Source of the DNA: Zelonia costaricensis
Lineage: Eukaryota; Euglenozoa; Kinetoplastea; Trypanosomatida; Trypanosomatidae
Reading direction: 5' to 3'
DNA: 14,837 nucleotides
Assembly (NCBI GenBank): GCA_030849075.1
Contig: JASAOO010002957.1
Coordinates: 1-14,837 of the forward strand
The position numbers and the translations under genes are program-made. The notes beneath the pieces are model-generated. The model saw nothing but the letters and a program-made list of their open reading frames with translations, had not been told where the DNA came from and ran no database searches. Below are positions 7,244-14,837 of this stretch, piece after piece (positions within the stretch are counted from its first letter, which is position 1; each line of letters begins with the position of its first letter).

Positions 7244-7818
7244 ATGAGCACCGGCACACCATTGTTCTCTTCTTGTCTCGTTTCCCGTTGGTTCTGCCCA
7301 CTTGGGCAGCACCAGCGCGACCGAGATGCCGCGCCACCGCGGCCGCCGCCCCCCCCCCCACCGTGTACCCCACCCAGGCCCAACCCAAGAAGGCGAAAAG
7401 CGACACACACGACGGCGGCGCGCCACGACGACCCCCCCCCCCCCCTCTCCCGCCCCGCCCGCGCGCAAGCCGGCGGCAGCATGCCCACTGCCCGCCCCAC
7501 CACCCCCTCCTCTCCCAAACCCAGCAAACCCGGCGTGGGCCACGTGCGCACCCCCCCCCCCCCGTGCCCTTGGCCGAGGCGCCATGGGGCGTGGGGCAGG
7601 CGCGATGGGCCCGGGGGCGAGGCGGACGGGGGGGGGCAGGTTGCTGGCCGGGGAGGAGGGTGACGGGGGGCGGACGCGGCGCCGAAGCTGGCTAGGCACG
7701 CCCGCGGCGGACACTCTTGGTTGATTAGTTCTGTATTTTTGTTTCGGCTTGGTTGCAACGTACGTACACACACACATGGAGGGACGCGAGTCCACGTCTA
7801 CACGCCAGCACCAGCCCC
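7244..7818. terminator. Convergent strand-switch region with mirrored C and G tracts
   Basis: The plus-strand block ends at 7243 and the minus-strand block ends at 7819, so transcription from both sides meets here. The left half has long C runs at 7349-7359 (C11), 7432-7445 (C14) and 7551-7563 (C13). The right half has G runs from 7586 to 7670, including G9 at 7628-7636 and G6 at 7665-7670. A short inverted repeat (CTGCCCA/TGGGCAG) sits at 7294-7309, and a T5 run at 7736-7740. In trypanosomatids such regions are transcription termination zones, often marked by base J and histone variants; that role here is inferred from gene orientation. Confidence 0.7.
7586..7670 (+). repeat. G-tract cluster with G-quadruplex potential
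   Basis: The plus strand carries at least six separate runs of three or more G within 85 bases, with loops of 1 to about 10 bases, including runs at 7586-7589, 7593-7596, 7607-7609, 7613-7617, 7628-7636 and 7665-7670. This satisfies the loose rule for quadruplex formation on the plus strand. Confidence 0.6.
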
Positions 7819-8958
7819 TCAGTACGCTGACGGGCCGCGGGTGCGGGGCTGCTGGGTGTTGGCAAAGGAGCGGCTCTGCGCCGGCCGCTTCGGGACGTAC
7901 TTGGAGTGAAACAAGCTTTGCTGCCGCCGCCGCGCCACCTGCACCGTCGACAGGTTTGCGCGCCGCAGCCCGGTCAGCTCGGAAGGCTCGTCCGACGTGT
8001 TCAGCTTCCGCACGAGGCTGAAGATGACGAAGAGAAAGAGCACGGCCATGTTGGGCGACACCATCGTCCACGTCTTGGCGATCGAGGCGAGCACGACCTG
8101 CACCGGCTGCTGCGGCCTCTTGCACACGTTTTCGCTGTTCGGCGCGTAGCCGGAGGCGCAGTCCCGGCACCGCGCCCCCGCGTAGAAGCCCACGGAGCTG
8201 TTGTAGTAGCACGAGCACACCGCCCCGCCCGTCGTCGCGTTGTTGCCGCTGAAGTGCGCGTTGTTGCAGCACCCGTGTCCGCTGCAGTCCGCCACCGGGT
8301 CGCACGTCGTGGTGGTCGTGTAGTCGCGCCGGCAGACGTTTGGCGCCGTCGTTTGGATTGTGAAGAGCTGCCCACGGCAGGTGAGGCACTGGTAGTAGAG
8401 CGAGCTCGCGCCGTTGGTGTAGCAGTTGTAGGCTTGCTGCGCGTCGCACACGTACGTCGGCATCTGCGAGCAGCTGCTCGGGCAGATGCCGGTGCTGGGC
8501 AAGCACTGCACGCCGTCGGGGTAGTCGGTGAAGACTCCGGACCAGCTGCACGTGTAATTCGCGGCGTGCGAGTGCGAGCTGGACGACATCGACGAACTAC
8601 TCGAGTTCGATGAACTTGATGAGCTGGAGGAGTTGTGCAACGGCGGGTGTGTGCTCGACGTGGTCGTCGTGTCCATAGTGCGCGTGATCACGAGCGAGGC
8701 GGCGCCGTTGCAGACGCACGCAAAGGTGTTCGTGCCCCACGGCCTGGCCGTGACGGTGCCGCCGGCGCCGCCGAACCAGGTCTGGCACCACGCGGTGGAG
8801 TTGTCTGCGCCCTCCGGGCACGCGGCCGTCCCCGAGAGCCCGCGCGCTGGTGCGGCGCCGAGCAGCAGCAACACAAGAAAAAGAAGCAGCAGTGCGGTCG
8901 CGGTTGCCATTGCGGCGCGGCGGTGGCGACCGCCTCGTGCCGCTCGCGTGTGTTGCAT
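7819..8958 (-). CDS. Type I membrane glycoprotein with Ser-rich linker and EGF-like module
   Basis: A 379-aa protein from the ATG at 8958; an in-frame ATG at 8910 gives 363 aa and an equally good signal peptide. Residues 1-40 are a signal peptide with basic n-region and a Leu-rich core (ALLLLFLVLLLLG), cleaved near ARG-LS. The lumenal part has 22 cysteines and six N-glycosylation sequons (N53, N109, N118, N134, N240, N253). A Ser-rich linker spans 109-130. An EGF-like module lies at about 219-264: CDPVADCSGHGCC, then VCSCYYNSSVGFYAGARC, followed by a RDCASGYAP stretch. A hydrophobic segment at about 297-316 is the likely membrane anchor, leaving a basic 60-residue cytoplasmic tail (RRRQQSLF, KYVPKRP). 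It probably acts at the cell surface, flagellar pocket or endosomal system; the ligand is unknown. Splice acceptor candidates are AG at 9012/9011 or 8975/8974 on the minus strand. Confidence 0.8.
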   Translation of the reverse strand: MQHTRAARGGRHRRAAMATATALLLLFLVLLLLGAAPARGLSGTAACPEGADNSTAWCQTWFGGAGGTVTARPWGTNTFACVCNGAASLVITRTMDTTTTSSTHPPLHNSSSSSSSSNSSSSSMSSSSHSHAANYTCSWSGVFTDYPDGVQCLPSTGICPSSCSQMPTYVCDAQQAYNCYTNGASSLYYQCLTCRGQLFTIQTTAPNVCRRDYTTTTTCDPVADCSGHGCCNNAHFSGNNATTGGAVCSCYYNSSVGFYAGARCRDCASGYAPNSENVCKRPQQPVQVVLASIAKTWTMVSPNMAVLFLFVIFSLVRKLNTSDEPSELTGLRRANLSTVQVARRRQQSLFHSKYVPKRPAQSRSFANTQQPRTRGPSAY

Positions 8959-9668
8959 TGCAAAATAGGGAAACTCAACAGCGGTGAAGGTTGGGCAGAC
9001 GCGCTTCACACTGTATGTGTGTGTGTGTGTGTGTGGTGTGCGGGTATGCAATAGGGTGCGTATAGGCAGGGGATGAAGCTCGATCCAGGAGTGGAGGCGT
9101 CCAGCGCCGCGAACGGACTCGCGCGATAGGGTGCGCCATGTCGCTGCTCGGTCTCGTGACACAGAACCGGCATGGTGCTCCGCCGATTGTCGACCACGCC
9201 GCACCTCGTCCGTGGTGGGCCGCTCCGCGCCGCGGAAGGTCTGTGCCGCAAGGCCGGGTTGTTTGTTTTCTCCATTTGCGTGTGTATGTGTGTGTGTGTG
9301 TGTGTGTGCCACAGCTTAGGGTGTGCGTGTTTTGACGGCCGAGCAGACGGGCCATGACGGCTGCGAGAGGGTTGGGAAAGAAGAGAAGCGAAGGCTGGGG
9401 ACGGCAGGGTGGGGCGGGGGGTGGGTGGAAGAGAAAGGGCCACCGCGGCGCAGCGCCGGCACCCTGACCCCACTCCGCCCACACCCTCACTCCCCCCCCC
9501 TCTCCCCTCCCTCTCCAGTGTTTTGCTGAGGTGAGAGAGCCGAGGAAACGGAACGGTGGCCGAGGCGGGGTTGCAGCGCGTCGCCGCCTCGGCTGCCGCC
9601 ACGCGACCACCACTCCAGCACCCGCTTCAGCGCGAGTGCGGGTTCGTGGCGGCTCCGCTGCGTGCTCG
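8959..9668 (-). other. Spacer: COX15 3' UTR and 5' leader of the EGF-like gene
   Basis: No gene is seen. It contains TG microsatellites (CA on the coding strand) at about 9013-9034 and 9287-9308, plus purine-rich sequence at about 9365-9440. A 10-base direct repeat (ATAGGGTGCG) occurs near 9051 and again near 9125. ORFs here are repeat-driven (His/Thr runs from CA repeats). Confidence 0.7.
9287..9308 (-). repeat. (TG)11 microsatellite
   Basis: An uninterrupted TG run on the plus strand (CA on the transcribed coding strand). A related, slightly imperfect run lies at about 9013-9034. Confidence 0.9.
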
Positions 9669-10889
9669 TCATGCAAGCAGCACGCCGCGGCTGCCCACCA
9701 CCGCGCACATGCGGATTAGAGTGGTGAGGAGGATCAGCGCGCCGATCTGGTGCGCGGCCGCCACCGGGATGTCCACCGACGACGTCACCGTCCAGATGCC
9801 GAGGCCGATCTGCAGCAGCAGGGCAGTCTTCACGTACATGAGGTTGCGGAACACCTGCGGTGGGATGTAGCCGCGCCAGCGCGACGTCGCCACGCCGAGG
9901 CCGCCAATCGCGATGAAGGTGGTGCCAGCCATCACGCGGTGGATTGTCTGCACCATCGAGTGGTTTTCGAAGAAGTTGCGCCACGTCGGCTGCAGCGCGA
10001 AGAGGTGGTCGGCCGGCGGGAAGACGCCGCCTGCCATCCAGGGGAAGTCGTCGTTGTACAGCAGACCCGCGTCGAGCCCGGCGACGAAGGCGCCGGTGGT
10101 GGCCGTCAGGAACATCGTGGAGAAGGAGATGCGTGCCCACCGCTGCACCTTCGCCTGACGCGGGAAGGCCTCGATGACGGGCAGCTTCAGGCCAAAGCCC
10201 ATGCGCAGCATGCAGGCGTAGATGGTGAAGGCGAGGACGAGGTGCGCGGCGAGGCGGTATGCGGAGACCGTGGCCTTGCGCCGCTCCTCGAGCAGCGTGT
10301 GGTCCAGCCCGCTGCGCACCATGTACCACCCCATGAACCCCTGCGCCCCGCCGAGGCCGAGAATGCCGACCAGCCCCGCGAGGACCTTCCCGTTGCCGCG
10401 AAAGTAGCCGCGGCCGGCGTAGTAGAGGAGCGGGGCGCCGAAGACGAGGCCGAGGCTGCGCGCCAGCACGCGGTGCGCCCACTCCCAGAAGAAGATGAAC
10501 TGGAACTCCTTCATGGTCATGTCCGGCTTCTGCTTGAACTCCGGGAACTCCTGGTAGTGCCGGAACTCCGCCTCCCACTCCGCCTCCGTGAGCGGCGGGC
10601 GCACCCCGCTGATCGGCTTCCACTCCACCAGCGACAGACCGCTTTCTGTGAGCCGCGTAATGCCGCCGAACCAGACCACACCGCCGACGCAGGCCGCGCT
10701 CAGGTACAGCCAGTGCGCGACCGACCGGTTGTGCGGCGGCGGCACCGTCCACAGCCGGGCCGGGCCACCGGTTGCAGCGAACCGCGTCTGGCAGCGTGGC
10801 ACCCAGCTGGACGGAAGGGCGGCGGTCCAGCGCCGTGCAGCAACCGGGACCGCCGCACGCATCGCACAACGTGCGTTCAAGCGTTGCAT
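9669..10889 (-). CDS. COX15: Heme A synthase, COX15 (cytochrome oxidase assembly)
   Basis: A 406-aa mitochondrial inner-membrane protein that converts heme O to heme A for cytochrome c oxidase, working after COX10. Length matches eukaryotic COX15 (about 400 aa). Residues 1-45 form a basic, acid-free mitochondrial leader. The family core starts at VAHWLYLSAACVGGVVWFGGITRLTESGLS (58-87), with VEWKPISGVRPPL next. The four conserved heme-ligand histidines are visible: H139 in FFWEWAHR (with the essential Glu at E136), H216 in YRLAAHLVLA, H317 in MVQTIHRVMAG and H380 in AAAHQIGALILL. Several hydrophobic segments between them fit the eight-helix, two-half architecture. The sequence looks intact and active. 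The ATG follows a pyrimidine-rich leader lacking AG, so splicing must be further upstream; M10 is an alternative start. Confidence 0.95.
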   Translation of the reverse strand: MQRLNARCAMRAAVPVAARRWTAALPSSWVPRCQTRFAATGGPARLWTVPPPHNRSVAHWLYLSAACVGGVVWFGGITRLTESGLSLVEWKPISGVRPPLTEAEWEAEFRHYQEFPEFKQKPDMTMKEFQFIFFWEWAHRVLARSLGLVFGAPLLYYAGRGYFRGNGKVLAGLVGILGLGGAQGFMGWYMVRSGLDHTLLEERRKATVSAYRLAAHLVLAFTIYACMLRMGFGLKLPVIEAFPRQAKVQRWARISFSTMFLTATTGAFVAGLDAGLLYNDDFPWMAGGVFPPADHLFALQPTWRNFFENHSMVQTIHRVMAGTTFIAIGGLGVATSRWRGYIPPQVFRNLMYVKTALLLQIGLGIWTVTSSVDIPVAAAHQIGALILLTTLIRMCAVVGSRGVLLA

Positions 10890-10975
10890 GGGGGAGGGAA
10901 AGAGGGGAGGGGGTGGGGAGTTGTACAGTTGTCAGCACCTCACAGGCCTCTTCTCGTGGAGAGGAGAGGTGAGCT
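10890..10975 (-). promoter_or_regulatory. COX15 leader and candidate trans-splice acceptors
   Basis: On the minus strand a pyrimidine tract (about 10957-10975) is followed by several AG sites, the last at 10940/10939, giving a leader of about 49 nt. A second, stronger C/T tract (10890-10920) directly abuts the start codon with no AG before about codon 27, so it cannot serve this start as a splice signal. Confidence 0.4.
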
Positions 10976-11377
10976 GCGGCGTGGCAGCGCGTGTGGGCAC
11001 GTGTGTGTGAACACGAGAGTGGGGGGAGGGAGGGAGGCAGTACGCTGATGGCGTTAAGAGCTAAGGGAGAAAAGGAAGGGAGAAGCCTGCACGCGTCCCG
11101 GTGCGTGGCTGATGGGAGAGGAAAGCCGGTGGGGTAACAAGGGAAGCGACACGGGCACGGAGGAGTCCGTGGTGCACGCCTGCAAGTCGGCGGTCGGCGA
11201 AGACGCTGTGGCCGAAGAAGCGGCTCTGCGCGGCGCACGTCATGCAACGGTGGGGAGAGCGAGGGAGAAGGGCGATGGCGAGTGGAGTCGAGTGAGCTGA
11301 GCGGGCCACGCTGCACACCGCGTGGCAAGCCTTAGCGCGCTGGCGTGGGTGGCCGCGGCATCGTGATGAACGTCGGG

Positions 11378-11380
<3 letters not shown>

Positions 11381-11410
<30 letters not shown>
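11381..11410 (+). repeat. (CA)15 microsatellite
   Basis: The longest perfect dinucleotide run in the window, in the PP4/COX15 spacer. On the transcribed coding strand it reads TG, opposite to the CA orientation of the repeats at 9013-9034 and 9287-9308. Confidence 0.9.
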
Positions 11411-11412
<2 letters not shown>

Positions 11413-11616
11413 GGCGGAGGGAATGGCATGAGGCGCGTCGCGGCAGTGCACGGGAGACATCGACCGCTAGCGCACGCGCACACAGACGACGTCGCCGCGG
11501 ATGAGATGCCATCCGCACACGTATGCGGGGCGCGAGCGCCTGCGAGACGGCTCCAGAGCCACTCGCTTCTTCTTTTTTTCTCTCTGTTCTCTTCAGCCAC
11601 ACACACAAACGCAGCC

Positions 11617-11646
11617 ACACGCACACGCACACGCACACGCACGCAC
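11617..11646 (+). repeat. CACACG hexamer repeat
   Basis: About four tandem copies of a CACACG-like unit, decaying into CACG at the end. It lies in the PP4/COX15 spacer just after the pyrimidine-AG element. Confidence 0.7.
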
Positions 11647-11897
11647 GAGCGCATCACGTCACGGGAAGAGCGGAGGTTAGAGGAAGAACGGTGGGGTGAC
11701 GGAGGAAGGGGCGGAGGGCGGAGGTGTGGCGCACGGAGAACGCGGCCCGCGTGCGGCCCGCCTGTTTGTATGGGACCTGTCACACACGCTCACTCCACCA
11801 GCTCCCCTCCCCACCCACACCCATACGCGCACAGTCGACTGCGGGCGCGAGATGCAGCACCACACGATGCCGATGGTGCACCACCCCCCCCCCTTCC

Positions 11898-12821
11898 TCA
11901 CAGGAAGTACTCCGGCGGCGGTTGCTTCGCCAGGTGCCCGCGTGCGTCGGCGGCGGCGGCGGTGAAGTACACGACGTTGCGGTCGGCGCGGGAGCGTTCG
12001 CCCACCTCCAGGATGGAGGCGACGTTGCCGCAGCGGTAGCAGTAGTTGGGGGCCGACCACACCGTGCAGCAGTTGCTGTCGAACATGGACTTGTACCCCT
12101 CCAGCACGAGCTGGTGGGCGCGGGCGATGAGGCTGAGGCCGTTGCGGTGGTTAAAGCTCTTGGCAACGTCGCCGCCGAAGACGAAGCCGGCGCCGCGCTG
12201 GCTGACGCTCCAGCCCTCGATGTCCTCAGGATCGGACCAGAGCAGGTCGCTCATGGGGCCCTCGTGCGGCACCTCCTGCTTGCGGTCGAGCACCCGCACC
12301 TCATCCAGTGTCCCGATCTGCGGGCTGAGGCCACCGTGCACGCAGAAGATGTCCTCCTCCACGACAGCACCGAGTGGCATGTAGTCGAACAGCTCCGTGC
12401 AGAGGCGCCAAACGTTCGCCCCACCGTACTTGCGGTAGCACTCGTCGTAGAAGCCGTACACCTGCGTGATCTGGCGCGACTCGTGGTTGCCGCGCAGGAG
12501 TGTGATACGATCGGGGTAGCGGGCCTTGAGCAGCAGCAGCAGCAGCAGCGTCTCCACGCTGTGGTAGCCGCGGTCCACGTAGTCGCCCATGAACACGTAT
12601 GACGTGTCCGGCACCCGCCCGCCCTTGCTGAAGAGCTCGAGGAGGTCGTAAAACTGGCCGTGGATGTCGCCGCAGAGCGTGACGGGGGCGTAGATGGTTT
12701 CTATGTTGCCCTCCTCTAGCATGAGATCCTTGCATCGACTGCACAGCTGCACCACCTGCTCCTCCGTTAGCAGCTTGCCGGCGTACATCGCCTCCAGCTG
12801 CTGGTTGAGGTCGCTCGCCAT
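11898..12821 (-). CDS. PP4-like serine/threonine protein phosphatase catalytic subunit
   Basis: A 307-aa PPP-family phosphatase, exactly the length of PP4 catalytic subunits. The ATG at 12821 ([10 protein letters not shown]) matches the family N-terminus; the 54 extra upstream codons are leader. All catalytic motifs are intact: GDIHG (D52, H54), GDYVDRG (D80, R84), RGNHE (N112, H113), VHGG (H162), RG at 209-210 and RAHQ (H236). Together these bind two metal ions and phosphate. It ends in YFL, the tail carboxymethylated on Leu in PP2A-type enzymes. PP4 is favoured over PP2A and PP6 by [29 protein letters not shown] and [20 protein letters not shown]; the tail before YFL differs from all three. 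Partners would be PP4R2/R3-type regulators, not visible here. The Leu run at 92-98 is encoded by six CTG codons plus CTC. Confidence 0.9.
   Translation of the reverse strand: MASDLNQQLEAMYAGKLLTEEQVVQLCSRCKDLMLEEGNIETIYAPVTLCGDIHGQFYDLLELFSKGGRVPDTSYVFMGDYVDRGYHSVETLLLLLLLKARYPDRITLLRGNHESRQITQVYGFYDECYRKYGGANVWRLCTELFDYMPLGAVVEEDIFCVHGGLSPQIGTLDEVRVLDRKQEVPHEGPMSDLLWSDPEDIEGWSVSQRGAGFVFGGDVAKSFNHRNGLSLIARAHQLVLEGYKSMFDSNCCTVWSAPNYCYRCGNVASILEVGERSRADRNVVYFTAAAADARGHLAKQPPPEYFL
12531..12548 (-). repeat. In-gene (CTG)6 run encoding leucines
   Basis: Six CAG units on the plus strand read as CTG codons, giving most of the LLLLLLL at residues 92-98 of the PP4-like phosphatase. PP4 relatives have a similar Leu-rich helix of the same length here, so no extra residues were inserted. 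Confidence 0.85.
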
Positions 12822-14448
12822 GGCTGCGGCACACACACACACAAACACACACGCACGCTCAGAGACGCTGAAGGAGGAGGAGGAGCCTCGCTGCGTGTCA
12901 CGCCGTGCGTGAATGGGGAGGCGGAGGAAAAGGAGAAGGGGGAGGCCGTCAAGTGACAAGGAGTTGGGTGAAGTAGTGAGCAATGCACATGCACGACGTC
13001 GCAGTCCACGCGCACTTTATGGGGGGGGGGGGCGTGGGCCGCACTGCCGCAGCACGGGGTGGGCACTAAAAGCAGGAAATAGTACGATGAGGGCGGATGG
13101 TCAGGCGCCGTGGCTTCGGTTGCTGACGCCAAGACGCACCCAACACACACTTCAAAGTTGGAGAAGTGCGTGCGTGCGTCTGTGCCAAAGATTCACTGCC
13201 CAGGTGTGACGATGGAGGGGCGCACAGCCATCGGCAGACATCAGCGCGCGGGAAAACAGCGTCAAGGTGAGAAGCGGACAGAAGGAAGGTGAAGTTTTGT
13301 CTATGGGTAGCGCGCACATCATCGAGCCTGTGAGAAGTGGAGGGGGGGGGAACATTAGCCGATTACACACAAGAGGTAGGCGAAGGGGCGTAAGCTGCAA
13401 ACGCACACCGACAGCACATCACCTGCCTTTTCAGAGGAACGGCTCCAGCACGCTCGCCCACCGCTGGACGCGGCGTCTCGGTGCCCACTTCGCCCACACA
13501 GGATACCGTTCCCATTCGCCGCCTATTTCCTTCAGCAACGCTTGCTTGTGGCTTCTCGTTGAGTGCATTCTCTGTGCTCACTCCCGGCGGCTGGCGCGCG
13601 AGCTCAAGTCCAGAAAGGCAGAGGCTGGTGAGTACCAAATGAGAAAGGCGTGAGGCGGCGGTAGTGGTGGCGGCTCGTCCTTCCGACATGCTCCCGCCAT
13701 CACCCGGTGCCTGCAGAATATGTCGTCGGCCACCGCAACCGGTCCGATGCGACCATCGAATGTAGTCCCCACACACACGCGCAACGCCGCTGCGAGCTCC
13801 ATGCAATCGCCACAGCGCGTGGGCGGCGACGGGCGAGGACGTGGGCGGCGCGCCAAGCACGGCGACGCTCCACCCAACCAGGACGCGAGGGAGGACTACA
13901 GAGAGCAGCCGGTGAGGAGTCCGCCTGGAAACCCGGCGCCAGGCGCGGACGCTGAGTGACGTGGATCGCGTGCCCGCGAATAGAAAGGAGCGAGGTGTCG
14001 GAGGAAGACGTGGGTGGCGAGGAGCGCGTGCCCACACACGCGCCTGCGTTGTCGGCACTCCGCCTCTCCCTCGCTCGAACGCTCTGCCAAGGCAACTGAG
14101 CGGCGAGCATGGACACTGCCTGCTTCCCGCGCACCCACGCACCGCGACACTCCCCTCCCCCCTCCCCAATAACGCAGTGTGCGCGTGCGCCTGCTTGCCA
14201 AAGACGTGACGTGGGGCAGCGACCCACGAGTGCGCCGTGCACGTCACGGGATGCAAAAGGAAATGATAACCAGAAAGCGGAAGCGCGTCACGACCATCAT
14301 GTTGAGGTCCGACACACGGTGCCCTGGAGGGGGGCAGTGCACACGCGCAGCGACATACCACGCGTGCTCCTGCGTGCCCATGAATAGGCGCGCACACGCG
14401 CACACACCCACATACGCTTACGCAATGTGTGGGGCAGCACCCTGGGTC
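12822..14448 (-). other. Long spacer: MsrB 3' UTR and PP4 leader
   Basis: At 1.6 kb this is the longest spacer here. Open frames of up to 346 codons occur on the minus strand (13363-14403), but the 108-codon C-terminal portion I checked has only about 55% G or C at third positions, against roughly 85-90% in the confident genes, and no recognisable domain. It also contains G12 at 13021-13032, G9 at 13342-13350, and a CA repeat in the PP4 leader at about 12829-12852. I see no tRNA or other RNA gene, though small nucleolar RNAs cannot be excluded by eye. Confidence 0.6.
12868..12948 (-). promoter_or_regulatory. Pyrimidine tracts and trans-splice acceptors for PP4-like gene
   Basis: On the minus strand a C/T tract at about 12913-12948 is followed by AG at 12892/12891, then a second CTCCTCCT tract (about 12870-12885) ends in CAG with AG at 12869/12868. 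The latter gives a leader of about 46 nt containing a GT-rich repeat. Confidence 0.5.
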
Positions 14449-14837
14449 TCACAGCTTAGGCGCAGCCGGGACCAGGATAACTGAGGTGTTGTTGACGCAG
14501 TGCCGCTCGTTCGGCGGGGGGTTGCGGAAGCCCTCGTGGCGGAAAACGTGGCCGAGGTGGCCGTTGCACGCGTTGCACACAATCTCCACCCGCCGTCCGT
14601 CCTTGTCCGGCTGCTCTCGCACCCGCTTGGGAATGCAGTCGTAGAAACCCGGCCAGCCACACCCGCACGCGAACTTCATGGAGGAGAGGTACAGGGGCGT
14701 GCGGCAGCCGGCGCACACGTACTCGCCATCGTCGAACACGTCGTCGTACTTCCCTCCAACGGGGTCCGTGCCCTTCTCACGCAGGATGTGGTACTCCTGC
14801 GCGGAGAGGCGCTGCCGCCACGCTGCATCGCCAACAT
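14449..14837 (-). CDS. msrB: Methionine-R-sulfoxide reductase MsrB (5' end outside window)
   Basis: The last 128 codons of an MsrB, which reduces the R form of methionine sulfoxide in proteins and free in the cell using thioredoxin-type (here probably tryparedoxin) reductant. The frame stays open to the window edge with no in-frame ATG, so the start lies beyond 14837. Numbering from the edge, WRQRLSAQEYHILREKGTD is the family's N-terminal segment. Zinc is held by CAGC (C41, C44) and CNAC (C87, C90). KFACGCGWPGF (54-64) is the substrate-binding loop, GHLGHVF follows the second zinc pair, and RHCVN carries the catalytic C113. C59 and C57 are candidate resolving cysteines. All core motifs are intact. 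The protein ends APKL, a possible type 1 peroxisomal/glycosomal targeting tripeptide (PKL). Confidence 0.93.
   Translation of the reverse strand, partial: VGDAAWRQRLSAQEYHILREKGTDPVGGKYDDVFDDGEYVCAGCRTPLYLSSMKFACGCGWPGFYDCIPKRVREQPDKDGRRVEIVCNACNGHLGHVFRHEGFRNPPPNERHCVNNTSVILVPAAPKL

Larger units (their letters stand above)
10890..11897 (-). other. Spacer: PP4 3' UTR and COX15 leader
   Basis: About 1 kb with no gene I can support. It holds a (CA)15 run at 11381-11410, a CACACG-type repeat at about 11617-11646, and a plus-strand pyrimidine tract with CAG at 11564-11596 (see findings). ORFs on both strands, up to 240 codons, translate to Arg/Ser/Cys/Val-rich low-complexity text. Confidence 0.65.

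Noticed and set aside
7730..7745. T5 run as an RNA polymerase III terminator
   Set aside because: No tRNA or other Pol III gene could be found upstream on the plus strand.
6791..8551. 586-codon minus-strand open frame across the convergent switch
   Set aside because: It runs through homopolymer tracts and out of frame through the EGF-like gene; the His/Gln/Arg/Gly-rich product is a shadow.
9669..11048. Long open frames antisense or shifted to COX15
   Set aside because: The COX15 frame shows all family motifs; the others are compositional shadows.
13363..14403. 346-codon minus-strand open frame between MsrB and PP4 genes
   Set aside because: No domain is recognisable, the composition is Arg/Ser/Ala/Val-heavy, and third-position GC in its last 108 codons is about 55%, far below the confident genes. 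GC-rich spacers easily hold long open frames.

Overview
The window reads as nuclear DNA of a kinetoplastid, most likely a Leishmania-type trypanosomatid (Leishmaniinae). The reasons are: intronless genes in two long same-strand blocks; very GC-rich third codon positions; 0.4-1.6 kb spacers full of pyrimidine tracts, CA/TG microsatellites and C or G homopolymers; and pyrimidine-tract plus AG arrangements upstream of start codons, as expected for spliced-leader trans-splicing. There are no bacterial operons, ribosome binding sites, CRISPR arrays or mobile elements, and I found no tRNA or rRNA gene. Species is not determinable by eye.

Plus-strand block, left to right: (1) 1141-2973, a mitochondrial-looking protein joining an N-terminal LYR-like motif to an AlgH/UPF0301 (DUF179) domain; (2) 3613-3960, an ATG12-like ubiquitin-fold protein ending in glycine; (3) 4626-5513, an ALKBH7-like 2-oxoglutarate/Fe(II) dioxygenase with a mitochondrial-type leader; (4) 5951-7243, an unrecognised protein with a disordered middle.

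7244-7818 is a convergent strand-switch region, with long C tracts on the left half and long G tracts on the right. It is the likely shared transcription-termination zone.

Minus-strand block, read right to left: MsrB methionine-R-sulfoxide reductase (14449-14837, 5' end outside the window, C-terminal PKL); a PP4-like Ser/Thr phosphatase catalytic subunit (11898-12821); COX15 heme A synthase (9669-10889); and a type I membrane glycoprotein with a Ser-rich linker and an EGF-like module (7819-8958).

At the far left (29-157, minus strand) a 42-codon ORF has coding-like base periodicity. If real, 158-1140 is a divergent strand switch and the plus-strand unit has only four genes. Several products (LYR-AlgH protein, ALKBH7-like, COX15) look mitochondrial, but these genes belong to different pathways, and co-transcription in trypanosomatids does not imply shared function.

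Most worth following up: the LYR-AlgH fusion, the possible divergent promoter at the left edge, the mirrored C/G-tract terminator zone, the orphan gene at 5951-7243, and the possible glycosomal signal on MsrB.
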